From CAZDBA01 sp964503615 (GTDB lineage Bacteria > Planctomycetota > Planctomycetia > Pirellulales > Pirellulaceae), in assembly GCA_964503615.1 (NCBI GenBank), contig CAZDBA010000003.1, forward strand, positions 1-64,000: a stretch of DNA of 64,000 bases, written 5' to 3'. Numbering within the stretch: position 1 is the first letter of the stretch; each line of letters starts with the position of its first letter. The position numbers and the translations under genes are program-made. The notes under the pieces were generated by a model. That model was not told the DNA's origin and did no database searches. It was given only the letters and a program-made list of their open reading frames with translations. Shown here in pieces: positions 34,924-43,672 of the stretch.

Positions 34924-35472
34924 CTACTTGTTGAGTGATTCCAAAGTGGTTGCGATCGCTGCGGCGATTGTTTCTGGTTCGCTCATTCGGCCGGCTCCTT
35001 TGTCTCGGCAACTAAGCCAACCTTCTTCAGGGCCGACGATTTGAACTCCATCTTCGATCAGCTGTTTAACGTTTCGCTGGACGGCGGGCTTGTCCCACAT
35101 TTCGCAGTTCATAGCGGGTGCAACGATAACCGGATTGGTAAAGCACAAGTAAAGAGTGCTGAGCAGATCGCTTGCGCTACCTTGAGCCGCGTTGGACAGG
35201 AAATTCGCAGTAGCAGGAGCAACGCACAGCAGGTCAGCTTCTCGCGCTAATTCGATGTGAGCTCCCAGCGGAAACTGCGGATCGAACAACTCAGTCACCA
35301 CGCTTTGCCCTGTTAATGCTGCGAAAGTGGGAGCGCCGACGAACTCGCTTGCGGAAGGAGTCATGACAACGCGCACGCTGTAGTCGTCTTGAACCAGACG
35401 GCTAACTAACATTGCCGTTTTGTATGCCGCGATGCCGCCGGAAACTGCGACGATGATTTTACCACCGGACAT
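34924..35472 (-). CDS. coaC: Phosphopantothenoylcysteine decarboxylase (CoaC)
   Basis: The 182-aa flavoprotein of the HFCD family begins KIIVAVSGGIAAYKTAMLVS and carries the catalytic His in GAHIELAREADLL, the FMN-binding APATANFLSNAAQG and the substrate loop PAMNCEMWDKPAVQRN. It decarboxylates phosphopantothenoylcysteine in CoA synthesis. In most bacteria it is fused to CoaB; here the fusion is split. It follows rpoZ by about 160 nt. Confidence 0.92.
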   Translation of the reverse strand: MSGGKIIVAVSGGIAAYKTAMLVSRLVQDDYSVRVVMTPSASEFVGAPTFAALTGQSVVTELFDPQFPLGAHIELAREADLLCVAPATANFLSNAAQGSASDLLSTLYLCFTNPVIVAPAMNCEMWDKPAVQRNVKQLIEDGVQIVGPEEGWLSCRDKGAGRMSEPETIAAAIATTLESLNK

Positions 35473-35628
35473 GGCAACTCTATTGGAAAGGAACTTAATG
35501 GATGACGCCTCGGAGAAGCGTGCTACTTTGAACCAAAAAAAAGCGATACAGCATCAACCTGCAACCGCTTTGCATTTGGGCAAATCGAATTGTGTTCGCC
35601 AGTTTTCGGTCGCTGGCGACTATTACTT

Positions 35629-35883
35629 TTACAACTGATCGAGGTCGAGCTGAGGAGCGTCCATAAAGTCCTCGACTGTTCTGACTTCTTCGCTACCGTC
35701 GAGATAGATTTTGTCGTGAATGATCTCCTGCAACACGATCGCCATCTTGTCTTCGAGTTTCGAATCGATCAACGGTCGCGCGCCTTGATTCAGTTGTACC
35801 ATTCGTTTTTGAATTAGTGTCGACAGCTTGAATCGACCACCGACTTTACGAACGATTTCTTCGTTTTTCAACTCTTCATACAT
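35629..35883 (-). CDS. rpoZ: RNA polymerase omega subunit
   Basis: The 84-aa protein has the omega pattern VGGRFKLSTLIQKRMVQLNQGARPLID and an acidic tail. It promotes RNA polymerase assembly and stability. The N-terminal region differs from proteobacterial omega, as is common in this phylum. The order gmk-rpoZ-coaC is the classical bacterial arrangement, which supports the call. It starts 6 nt after the gmk stop. Confidence 0.85.
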   Translation of the reverse strand: MYEELKNEEIVRKVGGRFKLSTLIQKRMVQLNQGARPLIDSKLEDKMAIVLQEIIHDKIYLDGSEEVRTVEDFMDAPQLDLDQL

Positions 35884-35889
35884 CTGCGT

Positions 35890-36522
35890 TTAACTCTCCG
35901 CTTTACTTTTGGAATCTTGCTGACAACTTGAGCAGGACTCGTTTAAAATCTGGCAAATCCTCTGAGCCGTTGTGTCGACTTCTTCGTTGAGAACCTGATA
36001 TTGGTACAAGTTTTTTACTTCCAGTTCCGAACTTGCAACCTCTAGGCGCCGCTTAATGGCTTCTTCTGTTTCTGTTTTCCGTCCCCGCAACCTAGCTTCG
36101 ATTTCATCCAATTCCTGGTAGATGAAAATGGAAATTGCTTCGGGATAATCGGCAATGACTTTTGCTGCTCCGATTACGTCGATCTCTAAGATTATCCACT
36201 TTCCCTCTGCCAGACCAGTGCTAACCGGTTCCAGCAGGGTCCCATATTGGTCGCCTGCTCCAAAAACCTCGGTCGTTTCGAGAAAAGCTCCCTCTGCCTG
36301 AAGCCGAACAAATTCTTCTTCAGTAATAAAGTTGTAATGCCGACCATCAACTTCGTCCGGTCGTTTTGGGCGAGTGGTCGCTGAAACGCTTAGCTCAAGG
36401 GGAAGTGAGCATGTTTCCAGCAACCGTTTTACACAGGTTGACTTGCCAACACCGGATGGGCCGGAAAGGATCAGTAGCTTTCCGCCATTTTTAAGTTTTC
36501 GTTTTTCCTTTGAGTCGCTCAT
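35890..36522 (-). CDS. gmk: Guanylate kinase
   Basis: The 210-aa enzyme phosphorylates GMP to GDP. It has P-loop LILSGPSGVGKSTCVKRLL, the GMP-binding SVSATTRPKRPDEVDGRHYNF, and EEFVRLQAEGAFLETTEVFG. The ATG at 36522 is preferred to one at 36534 because GGAAG lies 5 nt before it. It is followed directly by rpoZ. Confidence 0.95.
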   Translation of the reverse strand: MSDSKEKRKLKNGGKLLILSGPSGVGKSTCVKRLLETCSLPLELSVSATTRPKRPDEVDGRHYNFITEEEFVRLQAEGAFLETTEVFGAGDQYGTLLEPVSTGLAEGKWIILEIDVIGAAKVIADYPEAISIFIYQELDEIEARLRGRKTETEEAIKRRLEVASSELEVKNLYQYQVLNEEVDTTAQRICQILNESCSSCQQDSKSKAES

Positions 36523-36567
36523 TTTGACTTCCATTTATCGAGCCTCAATCATAGTCAACTGTGTTAA

Positions 36568-37458
36568 CTATTCAACGTTTTGTACCATTTCCCGAAGTCG
36601 TTCAATCAGGGTTTTGATTTCTACGACGTGCTTTGCAATGACTGCGTGGCTGGCCTTGGAACCAATTGTGTTGGTTTCCCGAAGGATTTCTTGAATCAGG
36701 AAATCCAGTTTTCTTCCGTTGCTCTCCTTGGCGGCCATAATTTCGTCGAATTGGGCGAGGTGACTTCTTAACCGGACAGTTTCTTCAGCGATGTCTGATC
36801 GTTCGGCAAAGATCCCAATTTCTCGAATAATGTCGGCGGGTTGCGATTTGATGTCGAATTTTTCCAGCAGGTTTTGGATGCGGTCTTTTAGTCGTTTTGA
36901 AAACGCCTCCACGACTTCGGGAGCCGAAGCTTCAATTTTGGTCAGGTAGTCGCCCAAAGCACTGCAGTTTAATTTCATGTCGGCCATCATCGACTCTCCC
37001 TCACGTTTCCGCATGGATGAAAGTTGCTCAAGTGCCTCATTTAAAGCTTTTTCGACAACCGGCCAAAGTGTTTCGGAGTCTACGACCGATCCGGATTCTT
37101 CCACGACACCGGGCAGGGTTAACAGTTTCGTGATCGGAAACGATTCACGAGGTTGACTTGGATCGGACGAGCTATCAACAGGGGCGTCGGTCAACTGCTG
37201 TTGGTATGCCTGTAGTTGTTCCAGATTAAGTTGAAACGCAGCACTGGAATTGTTGTCGACGCGGATACGTACTGAAACGCTGCCACGCGTAAGGAACTTG
37301 CGAACACGCTCTTCGACTTTGACTTGCAACTCGGCGTCCAAGTCACTGATGATGTTGATTTTTAGATATCGGTTGTTAACCGAACGTACTTCGGCGTTGA
37401 CCTGAATCTGGTTCTCGTGGTGGGCTCCCCGACCATGGCCTGTCATGCTCAGCAGCAA
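36568..37458 (-). CDS. YicC/YloC-family endoribonuclease
   Basis: The 296-aa protein begins LLSMTGHGRGAHHENQIQVN, has EVRSVNNRYLKI, and ends with ESNGRKLDFLIQEILRETNT then IGSKASHAVIAKHVVEIK, both hallmark YicC motifs. Family members act as RNases. The yicC-gmk adjacency is a common bacterial arrangement. Only 45 nt separates it from gmk, so co-transcription is likely. Confidence 0.94.
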   Translation of the reverse strand: MLLSMTGHGRGAHHENQIQVNAEVRSVNNRYLKINIISDLDAELQVKVEERVRKFLTRGSVSVRIRVDNNSSAAFQLNLEQLQAYQQQLTDAPVDSSSDPSQPRESFPITKLLTLPGVVEESGSVVDSETLWPVVEKALNEALEQLSSMRKREGESMMADMKLNCSALGDYLTKIEASAPEVVEAFSKRLKDRIQNLLEKFDIKSQPADIIREIGIFAERSDIAEETVRLRSHLAQFDEIMAAKESNGRKLDFLIQEILRETNTIGSKASHAVIAKHVVEIKTLIERLREMVQNVE

Positions 37459-37548
37459 GCTCTTCTCCCTTTGGTGTCATGCAAAATTGCGGTTTATTGC
37501 CGTGCAGGTTCGAAGGTTCGAATAGTCGGCGACTCGCTGACAGAACGT

Positions 37549-38334
37549 CTAATTTCCATCCGTTGATTCGACTTCTATTTCTTCGACCAATGGATCAACA
37601 GCCGACTCGGGCTCAACAAGTCCGGGTTCAACCGATGATTCGGGGTCCACAATACCGGGCTCTGAACCCGGCGCGATTACGGCAGGTTCTGTGCTTTCAG
37701 TTACGGGGTCTTGATCTGGCATCCCTGGGTTGGTTTCTGCAGTTCCAGCTTCGGTGGTGCCAGGCTCTTCAATTGTTGGTGTTTCGATCGCCGGACCTTC
37801 GATTGTTGGACCTTCGATTGTTGGATCTTCGTTCATTGGATCCGCTTCAGAATTAGGATCAACTTCGCCTCTTGATTCAAAGTCACCTCCTCCTACAGGT
37901 GTTGTGCCATCGGCAGGTGTTTCCAAGCCAGGATTAAAGTCATTTTCGTCGTCTGGATCTTCCGATAGGACGGGATCGGTCTCTTCAGTGCCAAGCCCCA
38001 AGTTAGGGTCTTGCAACTGGGCATCAATTCCACCGTCGGAAGGACCATCTTCTATAAACCCACTGAGTGCCGCGTTTTTTGTGTTTGCAGTTTGGGGGGC
38101 GGCAGGAGGTCTGTTGTAAATACGAATGATCAGTAGGCAGGCGGTCATCCAGATGATCGCTGCAATCACAGTGACTCTCGTGAACACATCACCCGCTTTG
38201 GCACCAAACGCACTTTGGCCTCCCATACCTCCCAATGCGCCAGTCAGTCCGCCGCCTTTGCCACGCTGGACCAAAATAATCATCATCAAGAGGATGGAAA
38301 CGACAGTGGCCACCAAGCCAAGAATGGGTAACAT
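37549..38334 (-). CDS. secG: Preprotein translocase SecG with long acidic C-terminal extension
   Basis: The first 75 residues are a normal SecG: two TM helices, ILVQRGKGGGLTGALGG and SAFGAKAGDVFTRVTVIAAI. SecG aids SecYEG export. Residues about 80-261 add an unusual low-complexity tail rich in Glu, Asp, Pro, Thr and Gly. It contains repeats of the kind PTIEGP-TIEGP-AIETP-TIEEP near the middle and VEPESAVDP near the end. SecG is normally under 120 aa. Topology would place the tail in the periplasm or cytoplasm depending on TM orientation. It follows tpiA, the usual neighbour. Confidence 0.92.
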   Translation of the reverse strand: MLPILGLVATVVSILLMMIILVQRGKGGGLTGALGGMGGQSAFGAKAGDVFTRVTVIAAIIWMTACLLIIRIYNRPPAAPQTANTKNAALSGFIEDGPSDGGIDAQLQDPNLGLGTEETDPVLSEDPDDENDFNPGLETPADGTTPVGGGDFESRGEVDPNSEADPMNEDPTIEGPTIEGPAIETPTIEEPGTTEAGTAETNPGMPDQDPVTESTEPAVIAPGSEPGIVDPESSVEPGLVEPESAVDPLVEEIEVESTDGN

Positions 38335-38425
38335 AGTTTTTACTTTTAAAGTTTTGATTCAGTTAGTTTATGAGCCTGAACGAGTTGTCCAATGTTTTTG
38401 AGTATTCGACAATTGGCTGGATGCT

Positions 38426-39193
38426 CTAAGTCGCCATGCTCGTCGAAGCTGCTGCAATAATCTCCAAAAAGCTGTCTGCTTTTAGAGACGCACCGCCAAC
38501 AAGTGCACCATCGATGTCAGCTTGCCCCATTAGCTCGGCCGCGTTTGCCGGTTTGACGCTGCCACCGTACAAGATTCGGACCAAACTCGCTGTCTCAGAA
38601 TTATACTGACTTTCCACCAATTTGCGAAGGTCAGCGTGGACCTCTTGAGCCTGTTCCGGAGAAGCGGTTTTACCCGTTCCGATTGCCCAAACTGGCTCAT
38701 AAGCGATTACGGTCTGCCGCATTTGGCTTTCATCCAATCCAGCCAAAGAGCCAGTGAATTGGGCCTTAACGACTTCTGCAGTCTGTCCAGATTCTCGCTG
38801 TTCCAGCAACTCGCCAACGCAAACGACCGGAGTCAAACCGGCCGCCAAAGCGGCATGGACCTTTTTGTTGATCAGTTCGTCCGATTCGCCGATCACATTT
38901 CGCCGCTCGCTGTGTCCCAAAATGACGAACTTGCATCCGACGTCAGACAACATCGCCGTGCTGGTTTCACCGGTAAAAGCGCCACTGGCTTCGAAATAAA
39001 CGTCTTGGCCACCGACTTGCACTGATGTTCCCTGTGTAGCTTGAGCAACCGCATCGAGGTAAACGAAGGGTGGGCATACCAGAATATCTGCTTCCCCTGC
39101 TTTCGCGCCATCGGCAATCCCTTTCGCCAAAGCAACAGCCTCTTCACGGCTGGTGTTCATCTTCCAGTTTCCTGCAATCAGGGGAGTTCTCAT
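38426..39193 (-). CDS. tpiA: Triosephosphate isomerase
   Basis: The 255-aa glycolytic enzyme interconverts dihydroxyacetone phosphate and glyceraldehyde-3-phosphate. It has LIAGNWKMNTS (the active-site Lys), FVILGHSERRNVIGE (electrophile His), VIAYEPVWAIGTGKTASPEQA (catalytic Glu and loop 6) and ILYGGSVKPANAAELM. It is the first gene of the long minus-strand run leading to coaB. Confidence 0.97.
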   Translation of the reverse strand: MRTPLIAGNWKMNTSREEAVALAKGIADGAKAGEADILVCPPFVYLDAVAQATQGTSVQVGGQDVYFEASGAFTGETSTAMLSDVGCKFVILGHSERRNVIGESDELINKKVHAALAAGLTPVVCVGELLEQRESGQTAEVVKAQFTGSLAGLDESQMRQTVIAYEPVWAIGTGKTASPEQAQEVHADLRKLVESQYNSETASLVRILYGGSVKPANAAELMGQADIDGALVGGASLKADSFLEIIAAASTSMAT

Positions 39194-39323
39194 CAGATTT
39201 TCCTATCGATGTGGTGAGAGAGTTGCGATCGATTTCGACATCGCTATCGCAGTTTGAGGCTAAAGTCTATCAATTGCTGCTAACAATCCAAAGACTCAAG
39301 AGCAAGTTTGCACTGGTGACAGG

Positions 39324-39539
39324 CTAGGGGAATAGAGTTGTCGCCAAAGGTTGTTTTAAAGTTGCATTTCTGCCCGTTAGCTGGTCCGTTGCCAAGGCGA
39401 CCGGGGCGGGGTTGGTCGTGACTCGATAATGTGAGGCAGGAACTGAAATTCCCGCCCACACGCCATACTTAGACAAAGTGATGCATCGATGAGCCAAACG
39501 GTTGCAAGGTAAACGATGAAACGTGATTTCTCCGAGCAT
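39324..39539 (-). CDS. Small ORF (71 aa) with consensus Shine-Dalgarno
   Basis: The protein begins MLGEITFHRLPCNRLAHRC and ends ATLKQPLATTLFP. Its best support is AGGAGG at 39546-39551, 6 nt before the ATG, stronger than for most genes here. The sequence shows no TM, signal peptide or known motif; it has two Cys and a basic N-terminal half. It could be a leader or regulatory peptide upstream of the RNA locus, or a chance ORF. No homology claim is made. Confidence 0.4.
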   Translation of the reverse strand: MLGEITFHRLPCNRLAHRCITLSKYGVWAGISVPASHYRVTTNPAPVALATDQLTGRNATLKQPLATTLFP

Positions 39540-40091
39540 TGTGATCCTCCTGATCAAACTTGAAGAAACGGAAACGCCAAGTGCAGACGGATGCCGGCAT
39601 TTAGCGTCAAGACGACCTGAATTCAAATGTGTTCAGGCGAAAATCGACGAAAAATTGGCCGAAAGAAAAGTGCTTGGAAGACCTTAAAACTTGGAGTTAG
39701 TTTTTTGTGAAACGCTGATGTTTTTCCAAACATTAAATACTGAGAATAACTGGCAGAAATTTGCAAGTTTAAAACACTGATTTAAAGGCACCCGGCAAAG
39801 AGTGGTTTCCCTTTGCAAAAATCTCAAACGGTACTATTTGCAGATTCGAAACGAACTGCTCCCGTTTTACTTTGTTCAGCAATCAAACGTTGCCCTTCAT
39901 CGGTGTGAGACCGATGCCATCGCACGATTCAAATGGACAGCACTGCGCTCGTCATGCATTCGTTTCATTGAAACTACTTTTAAAAAGTTTACATAGCTTG
40001 CCACAACACCAGTTTCTTTTCGCCGAATGTGATAATCAAACTATTGCTGATAGCAACTTTAGCTAAATCGAAATTAATCTTCAGATTTGTA
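39540..40091. other. Intergenic region upstream of a structured RNA
   Basis: No gene was recognised. The stretch is AT-richer than its neighbours, with several poly-A/T runs and a short 7-bp hairpin at 39898-39916. The 130 nt between the tpiA start and the small ORF stop (39194-39323) are likewise empty. Confidence 0.4.
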
Positions 40092-40120
40092 TTGACCCGT
40101 TTTTTGGCTTTCCCTAATCT
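40092..40120 (+). promoter_or_regulatory. Sigma70-like promoter
   Basis: TTGACC (40092-40097) is separated by exactly 17 nt from TAATCT (40115-40120). This is a near-consensus sigma70 pair, unusual in this phylum. Transcription would start about 40127. No open reading frame follows before the terminator at 40314-40350, which argues for a non-coding transcript. Confidence 0.7.
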
Positions 40121-40126
40121 GCGTCC

Positions 40127-40350
40127 TCATTGGTTGAGTCAAGGATGACTCGAACCAAAAGAGCAAACAAACGGTTTGAATGGTGAGTCGGCGACTAAGG
40201 CACGGAAGTCAAGGTTGCTAACAATATAACACCACTCGGGCCAAGGAGACGACTCCGGCAAGGATGCTAGAGTCGAACCCGTCCAATCGCTCTCGGACTA
40301 CTGAGGTGTTCTTAGCCCCCCTGGGACCCAAAGTGCCGAGGGCTTTTTTT
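40127..40350 (+). ncRNA. Candidate structured non-coding RNA, about 225 nt, family unassigned
   Basis: The predicted transcript begins with a 12-bp hairpin (40130-40141 with 40146-40158, one bulged G, AGGA loop). Further on is a nested stem: AACACC 40228-40233 with GGTGTT 40305-40310, enclosing CGGG 40237-40240 with CCCG 40278-40281, enclosing CGACTC 40250-40255 with GAGTCG 40270-40275. It ends in an AGCCC/GGGCT hairpin plus seven T. I compared it by eye with 6S, SRP, tmRNA, RNase P and common riboswitch cores; none matched. The next gene starts 128 nt after the T-tract, so an attenuated leader is the alternative. Confidence 0.5.
40314..40350 (+). terminator. Rho-independent terminator of the RNA locus
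   Basis: AGCCC (40314-40318) can pair with GGGCT (40340-40344), closing a roughly 21-nt GC-rich loop, followed by a T run to 40350. It lies upstream of the M20 hydrolase gene. Confidence 0.65.
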
Positions 40351-40478
40351 ATGCGCTCACTTCATTTAACTCGTCGGCCAGCGATTAGTATTAAAATCGT
40401 GTACAATCGGCAACCGCTTTCGCACAGCTCGAAAGATCACAACCCCGTACGAAACAATTTCAAACTATCAACGAGCCG

Positions 40479-41672
40479 ATGACACAAAAATTTTGCGATT
40501 TGATTGAAGAAGCCGCGCAACACAAGCAGTGGATTATCGACCTTCGCCGACGCATCCACCAACATCCCGAATTGATGTATGAAGAAGTGGAAACCAGCAA
40601 GTTGATTCAGTCGACTTTGTCAGAGATCGGTGTCGGTTTCAAATCTGGTTTGGCCGAAACCGGTGTGCTTGCCTCAATTGGATCCGGAAACGGCCCCTGC
40701 GTCGCTTTGCGAGCCGACATGGACGCGTTGCCAATTCACGAACAAGCCGACGTCGATTTCCCAAGCCAAATCGACGGTAAAATGCACGCATGCGGACACG
40801 ATTGCCACGTTGCCATGCTGTTGGGGGCGGCAAAGATCTTGAAGGCTCACGAGTCCGAAATTTCGGGAACGGTAAAGCTGCTCTTTCAGCCGGCCGAAGA
40901 AGGCGGGGCAGGTGGCAAACGGATGACCGACGAAGGTGCACTTCAAAATCCGGACGTGCAACGGATCTTTGGATTGCATGTTTGGCCCATCGTTCCGACA
41001 GGAACGATCACCAGCCGCGCAGGTACATTCCTTGCTGCTACGACCTCGTTCGAGATCACAGTTACTGGCAAAGGGGGGCATGCTGCGATGCCTCACTATA
41101 CGATTGACCCCGTCGCGACCTCGGCCAAGATCGTTAACGATGCCCAAACGATTGTGTCTCGTGAAAACGATCCTTTGACACCGCTGGTCGTCAGCTTTAC
41201 CGCCGTCAATGGTGGTGAAGCGTTTAATGTGATCCCGGCATCAGTAACCCTTCGCGGCACAATCCGTTCACTTTCGACTGAGCATCTGAATTGGGCCAAG
41301 GACCGTTTGGTGGCGGTGGCTGACGCAATTGCACAAGCAAATCGTTGCGAAACCACCGTAGAGTTTCGAGGAAACGATTATCCTGCAACGGTTGTCGATG
41401 CGGAACTCTGGGATTTCACCAAGCGAATTTGGTCTGAGTGCCACGAGGAAGAAGCGAGTATCGAGTCCGCGCCTGTAATGGGCGGCGAAGATTTTGCTTT
41501 TTATACTGAGCGGGTCCCGGGTTGCTTTGTGGGATTGGGAATTCGCAACGAAGCGATCGGGGCAACTTTTAACGTGCATCATCCCCAGTTCAAGGTCGAC
41601 GAAGACGTTCTGCCGGTAGGTTCCGCGCTGCACACCGCTTTTGCATTTCAATCGTTAGCAGAACTCGCCTAA
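40479..41672 (+). CDS. M20-family amidohydrolase (hippurate / N-acyl-amino-acid hydrolase type)
   Basis: The 397-aa di-metal hydrolase has LRRRIHQHPELMYEE, the metal site MHACGHDCHVAMLLGAA, LFQPAEEGGAGG (catalytic and bridging Glu), GLHVWP, and PVMGGEDFAFY with a late His in HPQFKVDED. Members hydrolyse N-acyl or amide bonds of amino-acid conjugates or N-acetyl-diaminopimelate; the substrate is not resolved here. Being cytosolic with no signal peptide, it may serve lysine/DAP metabolism. The gene lies downstream of the structured-RNA locus but appears to need its own promoter. Confidence 0.92.
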   Translation: MTQKFCDLIEEAAQHKQWIIDLRRRIHQHPELMYEEVETSKLIQSTLSEIGVGFKSGLAETGVLASIGSGNGPCVALRADMDALPIHEQADVDFPSQIDGKMHACGHDCHVAMLLGAAKILKAHESEISGTVKLLFQPAEEGGAGGKRMTDEGALQNPDVQRIFGLHVWPIVPTGTITSRAGTFLAATTSFEITVTGKGGHAAMPHYTIDPVATSAKIVNDAQTIVSRENDPLTPLVVSFTAVNGGEAFNVIPASVTLRGTIRSLSTEHLNWAKDRLVAVADAIAQANRCETTVEFRGNDYPATVVDAELWDFTKRIWSECHEEEASIESAPVMGGEDFAFYTERVPGCFVGLGIRNEAIGATFNVHHPQFKVDEDVLPVGSALHTAFAFQSLAELA

Positions 41673-41673
41673 T

Positions 41674-42828
41674 TCAGATCCTTGCGACTGTGGTTCCGCT
41701 TAGCCTTTTGATCAGCTTGCGCATTTCCAGCACGCTGACGGTGGAAAGTACACGTTGGGCGGGCAAACCGGTTCGGTCAATAACCTCATCGATCTGAGTT
41801 GAATTAACGCCGATTGCGTTAAGAATTTTCGATTCCTGGTCGGTTAGCTTTAGCTCGCCGGGGTGGCGAACCGTAGTTTGCTGGTCGGATGAACCGATGC
41901 GAGCAGGCTTGGCAAGCGGTCCTAGTTCTTGCAGTACGTCGTCCACGTTCTCGATCAGCGTAGCACCGTCACGAATCAACCGATGGCATCCGCGCGACAT
42001 GCGACTGTTGATCTGCCCCGGCACCGCGAACACTTCGCGTCCTTGCTCGTTTGCCAAGCGAGCCGAGATCAATGCGCCGCTGCGATGAGCCGCTTCGACG
42101 ACGATCACTCCCAAGCACATCCCAGTCACGATTCGATTTCGTTGCGGAAACGCGTGGCTCTTGGGCGGATGTTTCGGATGAAATTCGGATAGCACGGCGC
42201 CTTGTTGCACAATCTCCTTCGCCAGTTTTTCGTGTTCCGATGGATAGACGTTCAGCACGCCGGAGCCCAGTACGGCCACCGTCCGACCACCGGCGCGTAA
42301 CGCGCCCAAGTGCGCAGCCGCGTCGATACCGCGAGCAAGTCCAGAGACCACAGTGAATCCCGCCATAGCCAGCGAGCGCGCCAACGATTCGGCCACCGTC
42401 GTCCCGTAATGCGAAGCATGACGACTGCCCACGATCGCAATCGACAACGAATCTTCCGGTTGCAAACGTCCCCGCGAATACAGAATATTGGGTGGGTCGT
42501 GGATCTCTTTTAGCAAGTCGGGATAAGCGTCATCGCTGCGTGAGAGGATATCAATTTGATTTTCATCGCAGAGTCGTTGAAGTTCGTCGATGTCAACCGT
42601 TTTATTGGCATCGGAAATCTGTTGAGCAAGTTTCGAACCGATCCCTTGCACTTGCAGCAGATGGGCTTGGTCAGCCCGCAGCACTTTTTCCGCATCGCCA
42701 AACGTTGATAAAAGATTTTGAAAAGCTCGCGGGCCCACGCCAGGTACCAAGCTCAAACGAATCGCCGCATGCTTCGAAGCTTGTTTTGCTTCGTCCGACA
42801 CAGCAGGCGGTTTCGATTCGGATTCCAT
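41674..42828 (-). CDS. dprA: DNA-processing protein DprA/Smf
   Basis: The 384-aa protein loads RecA on incoming single-stranded DNA during natural transformation. It has an N-terminal helix-hairpin-helix-like region (LVPGVGPRAFQNLLSTFGDA), the Rossmann-like core (IAIVGSRHASHYGTTVAESLA, SGLARGIDAAAHLGALRAGG, AVLGSGVLNVYPSEHEKLA, FPQRNRIVTGMCLGVIVVEA) and a C-terminal winged-helix-like tail. The ATG at 42828 is preferred; one at 42900 would add a weakly conserved leader. It converges with the M20 gene, with stops one base apart. Confidence 0.93.
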   Translation of the reverse strand: MESESKPPAVSDEAKQASKHAAIRLSLVPGVGPRAFQNLLSTFGDAEKVLRADQAHLLQVQGIGSKLAQQISDANKTVDIDELQRLCDENQIDILSRSDDAYPDLLKEIHDPPNILYSRGRLQPEDSLSIAIVGSRHASHYGTTVAESLARSLAMAGFTVVSGLARGIDAAAHLGALRAGGRTVAVLGSGVLNVYPSEHEKLAKEIVQQGAVLSEFHPKHPPKSHAFPQRNRIVTGMCLGVIVVEAAHRSGALISARLANEQGREVFAVPGQINSRMSRGCHRLIRDGATLIENVDDVLQELGPLAKPARIGSSDQQTTVRHPGELKLTDQESKILNAIGVNSTQIDEVIDRTGLPAQRVLSTVSVLEMRKLIKRLSGTTVARI

Positions 42829-43111
42829 CAGCGCGTTCTCTTTGGAGTCTCGTGCGAGTGAGCCTAATTCTACAACGTCCAGAAACAGGTTGAGAAGCAT
42901 GTGATTGGAACTTTTTGTTTCGAAATTGTTCAGAATGCAATGTTTTTACTCTTCCTACCTCCAACTGGATTCTCTAGCTGATTCAAGAATTTGTCAGTGA
43001 AAACATCTTTTTTGTCATCGGTCTGTCACAGATCAACACCGGAGGTGTACTGCCTGTGAATCAAGTTACGGTTCACGGCAATACAAAATAAACAAATCAA
43101 TGAGATTCAAA

Positions 43112-43558
43112 ATGGCAACTTCATCTGCTCGTTCCAACCCATACGCTTCACCAAAAACAAAAAAGGTTGACGTTCGCCTATTCAGTATGAAACAAATCGG
43201 TATCGCTTCGTTTCTGGGAAGTGCCTTGGCTGGCATGACGCTTGTGTCAATCAACAATTTTCGATTGGGGAAATCGTTGTTGGCGTTCCTTTCTATAGTG
43301 ATCGGCATCGCCATTTTTGGGATCGTCTTTGCCGTCGGCATGGTGCTCCCCTTGCCAGGAGTGATTTACGGTGCCGTCCAAATGGCAGCCTCTGTGGGGA
43401 TCGCAAAGACAATGTTTGAAAAACAATACGAAGAAAACCAAGCAGAAAACATCCCGAACGAGAGCGGTTGGGTTGTTGGTGGTGTTACCGTAGCCTGGAT
43501 TGCGGTAATCGCAGCGGCGATTTACACGATTCTCACGTACATGGAAATTTTTAGTTAG
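43112..43558 (+). CDS. Small multi-pass membrane protein with NPYASP start
   Basis: The 148-aa protein begins with a polar leader containing SARSNPYASPKTKK, a planctomycete-style N-terminus, then about four TM helices (residues 28-45, 53-75, 80-97 and 122-145). ATG 43112 is used; ATG 43100 adds four residues. No domain was recognised and it stands alone. Between it and dprA (42829-43111) there are no other recognisable elements. Confidence 0.7.
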   Translation: MATSSARSNPYASPKTKKVDVRLFSMKQIGIASFLGSALAGMTLVSINNFRLGKSLLAFLSIVIGIAIFGIVFAVGMVLPLPGVIYGAVQMAASVGIAKTMFEKQYEENQAENIPNESGWVVGGVTVAWIAVIAAAIYTILTYMEIFS

Positions 43559-43672
43559 TATGACTCCTCAAAAACATGACTCCTCAAAAATCGGTGGAGT
43601 CTGTTCGGTTTGGCTTTTACTGCGAAAAAAAGCTCCCTTTGAAATTTGGAGATACGTCCCTAAAACAGGGCA

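Noticed and set aside
39898..39916. 7-bp hairpin in an AT-rich gap
   Set aside because: Too short and isolated to call a terminator or RNA.
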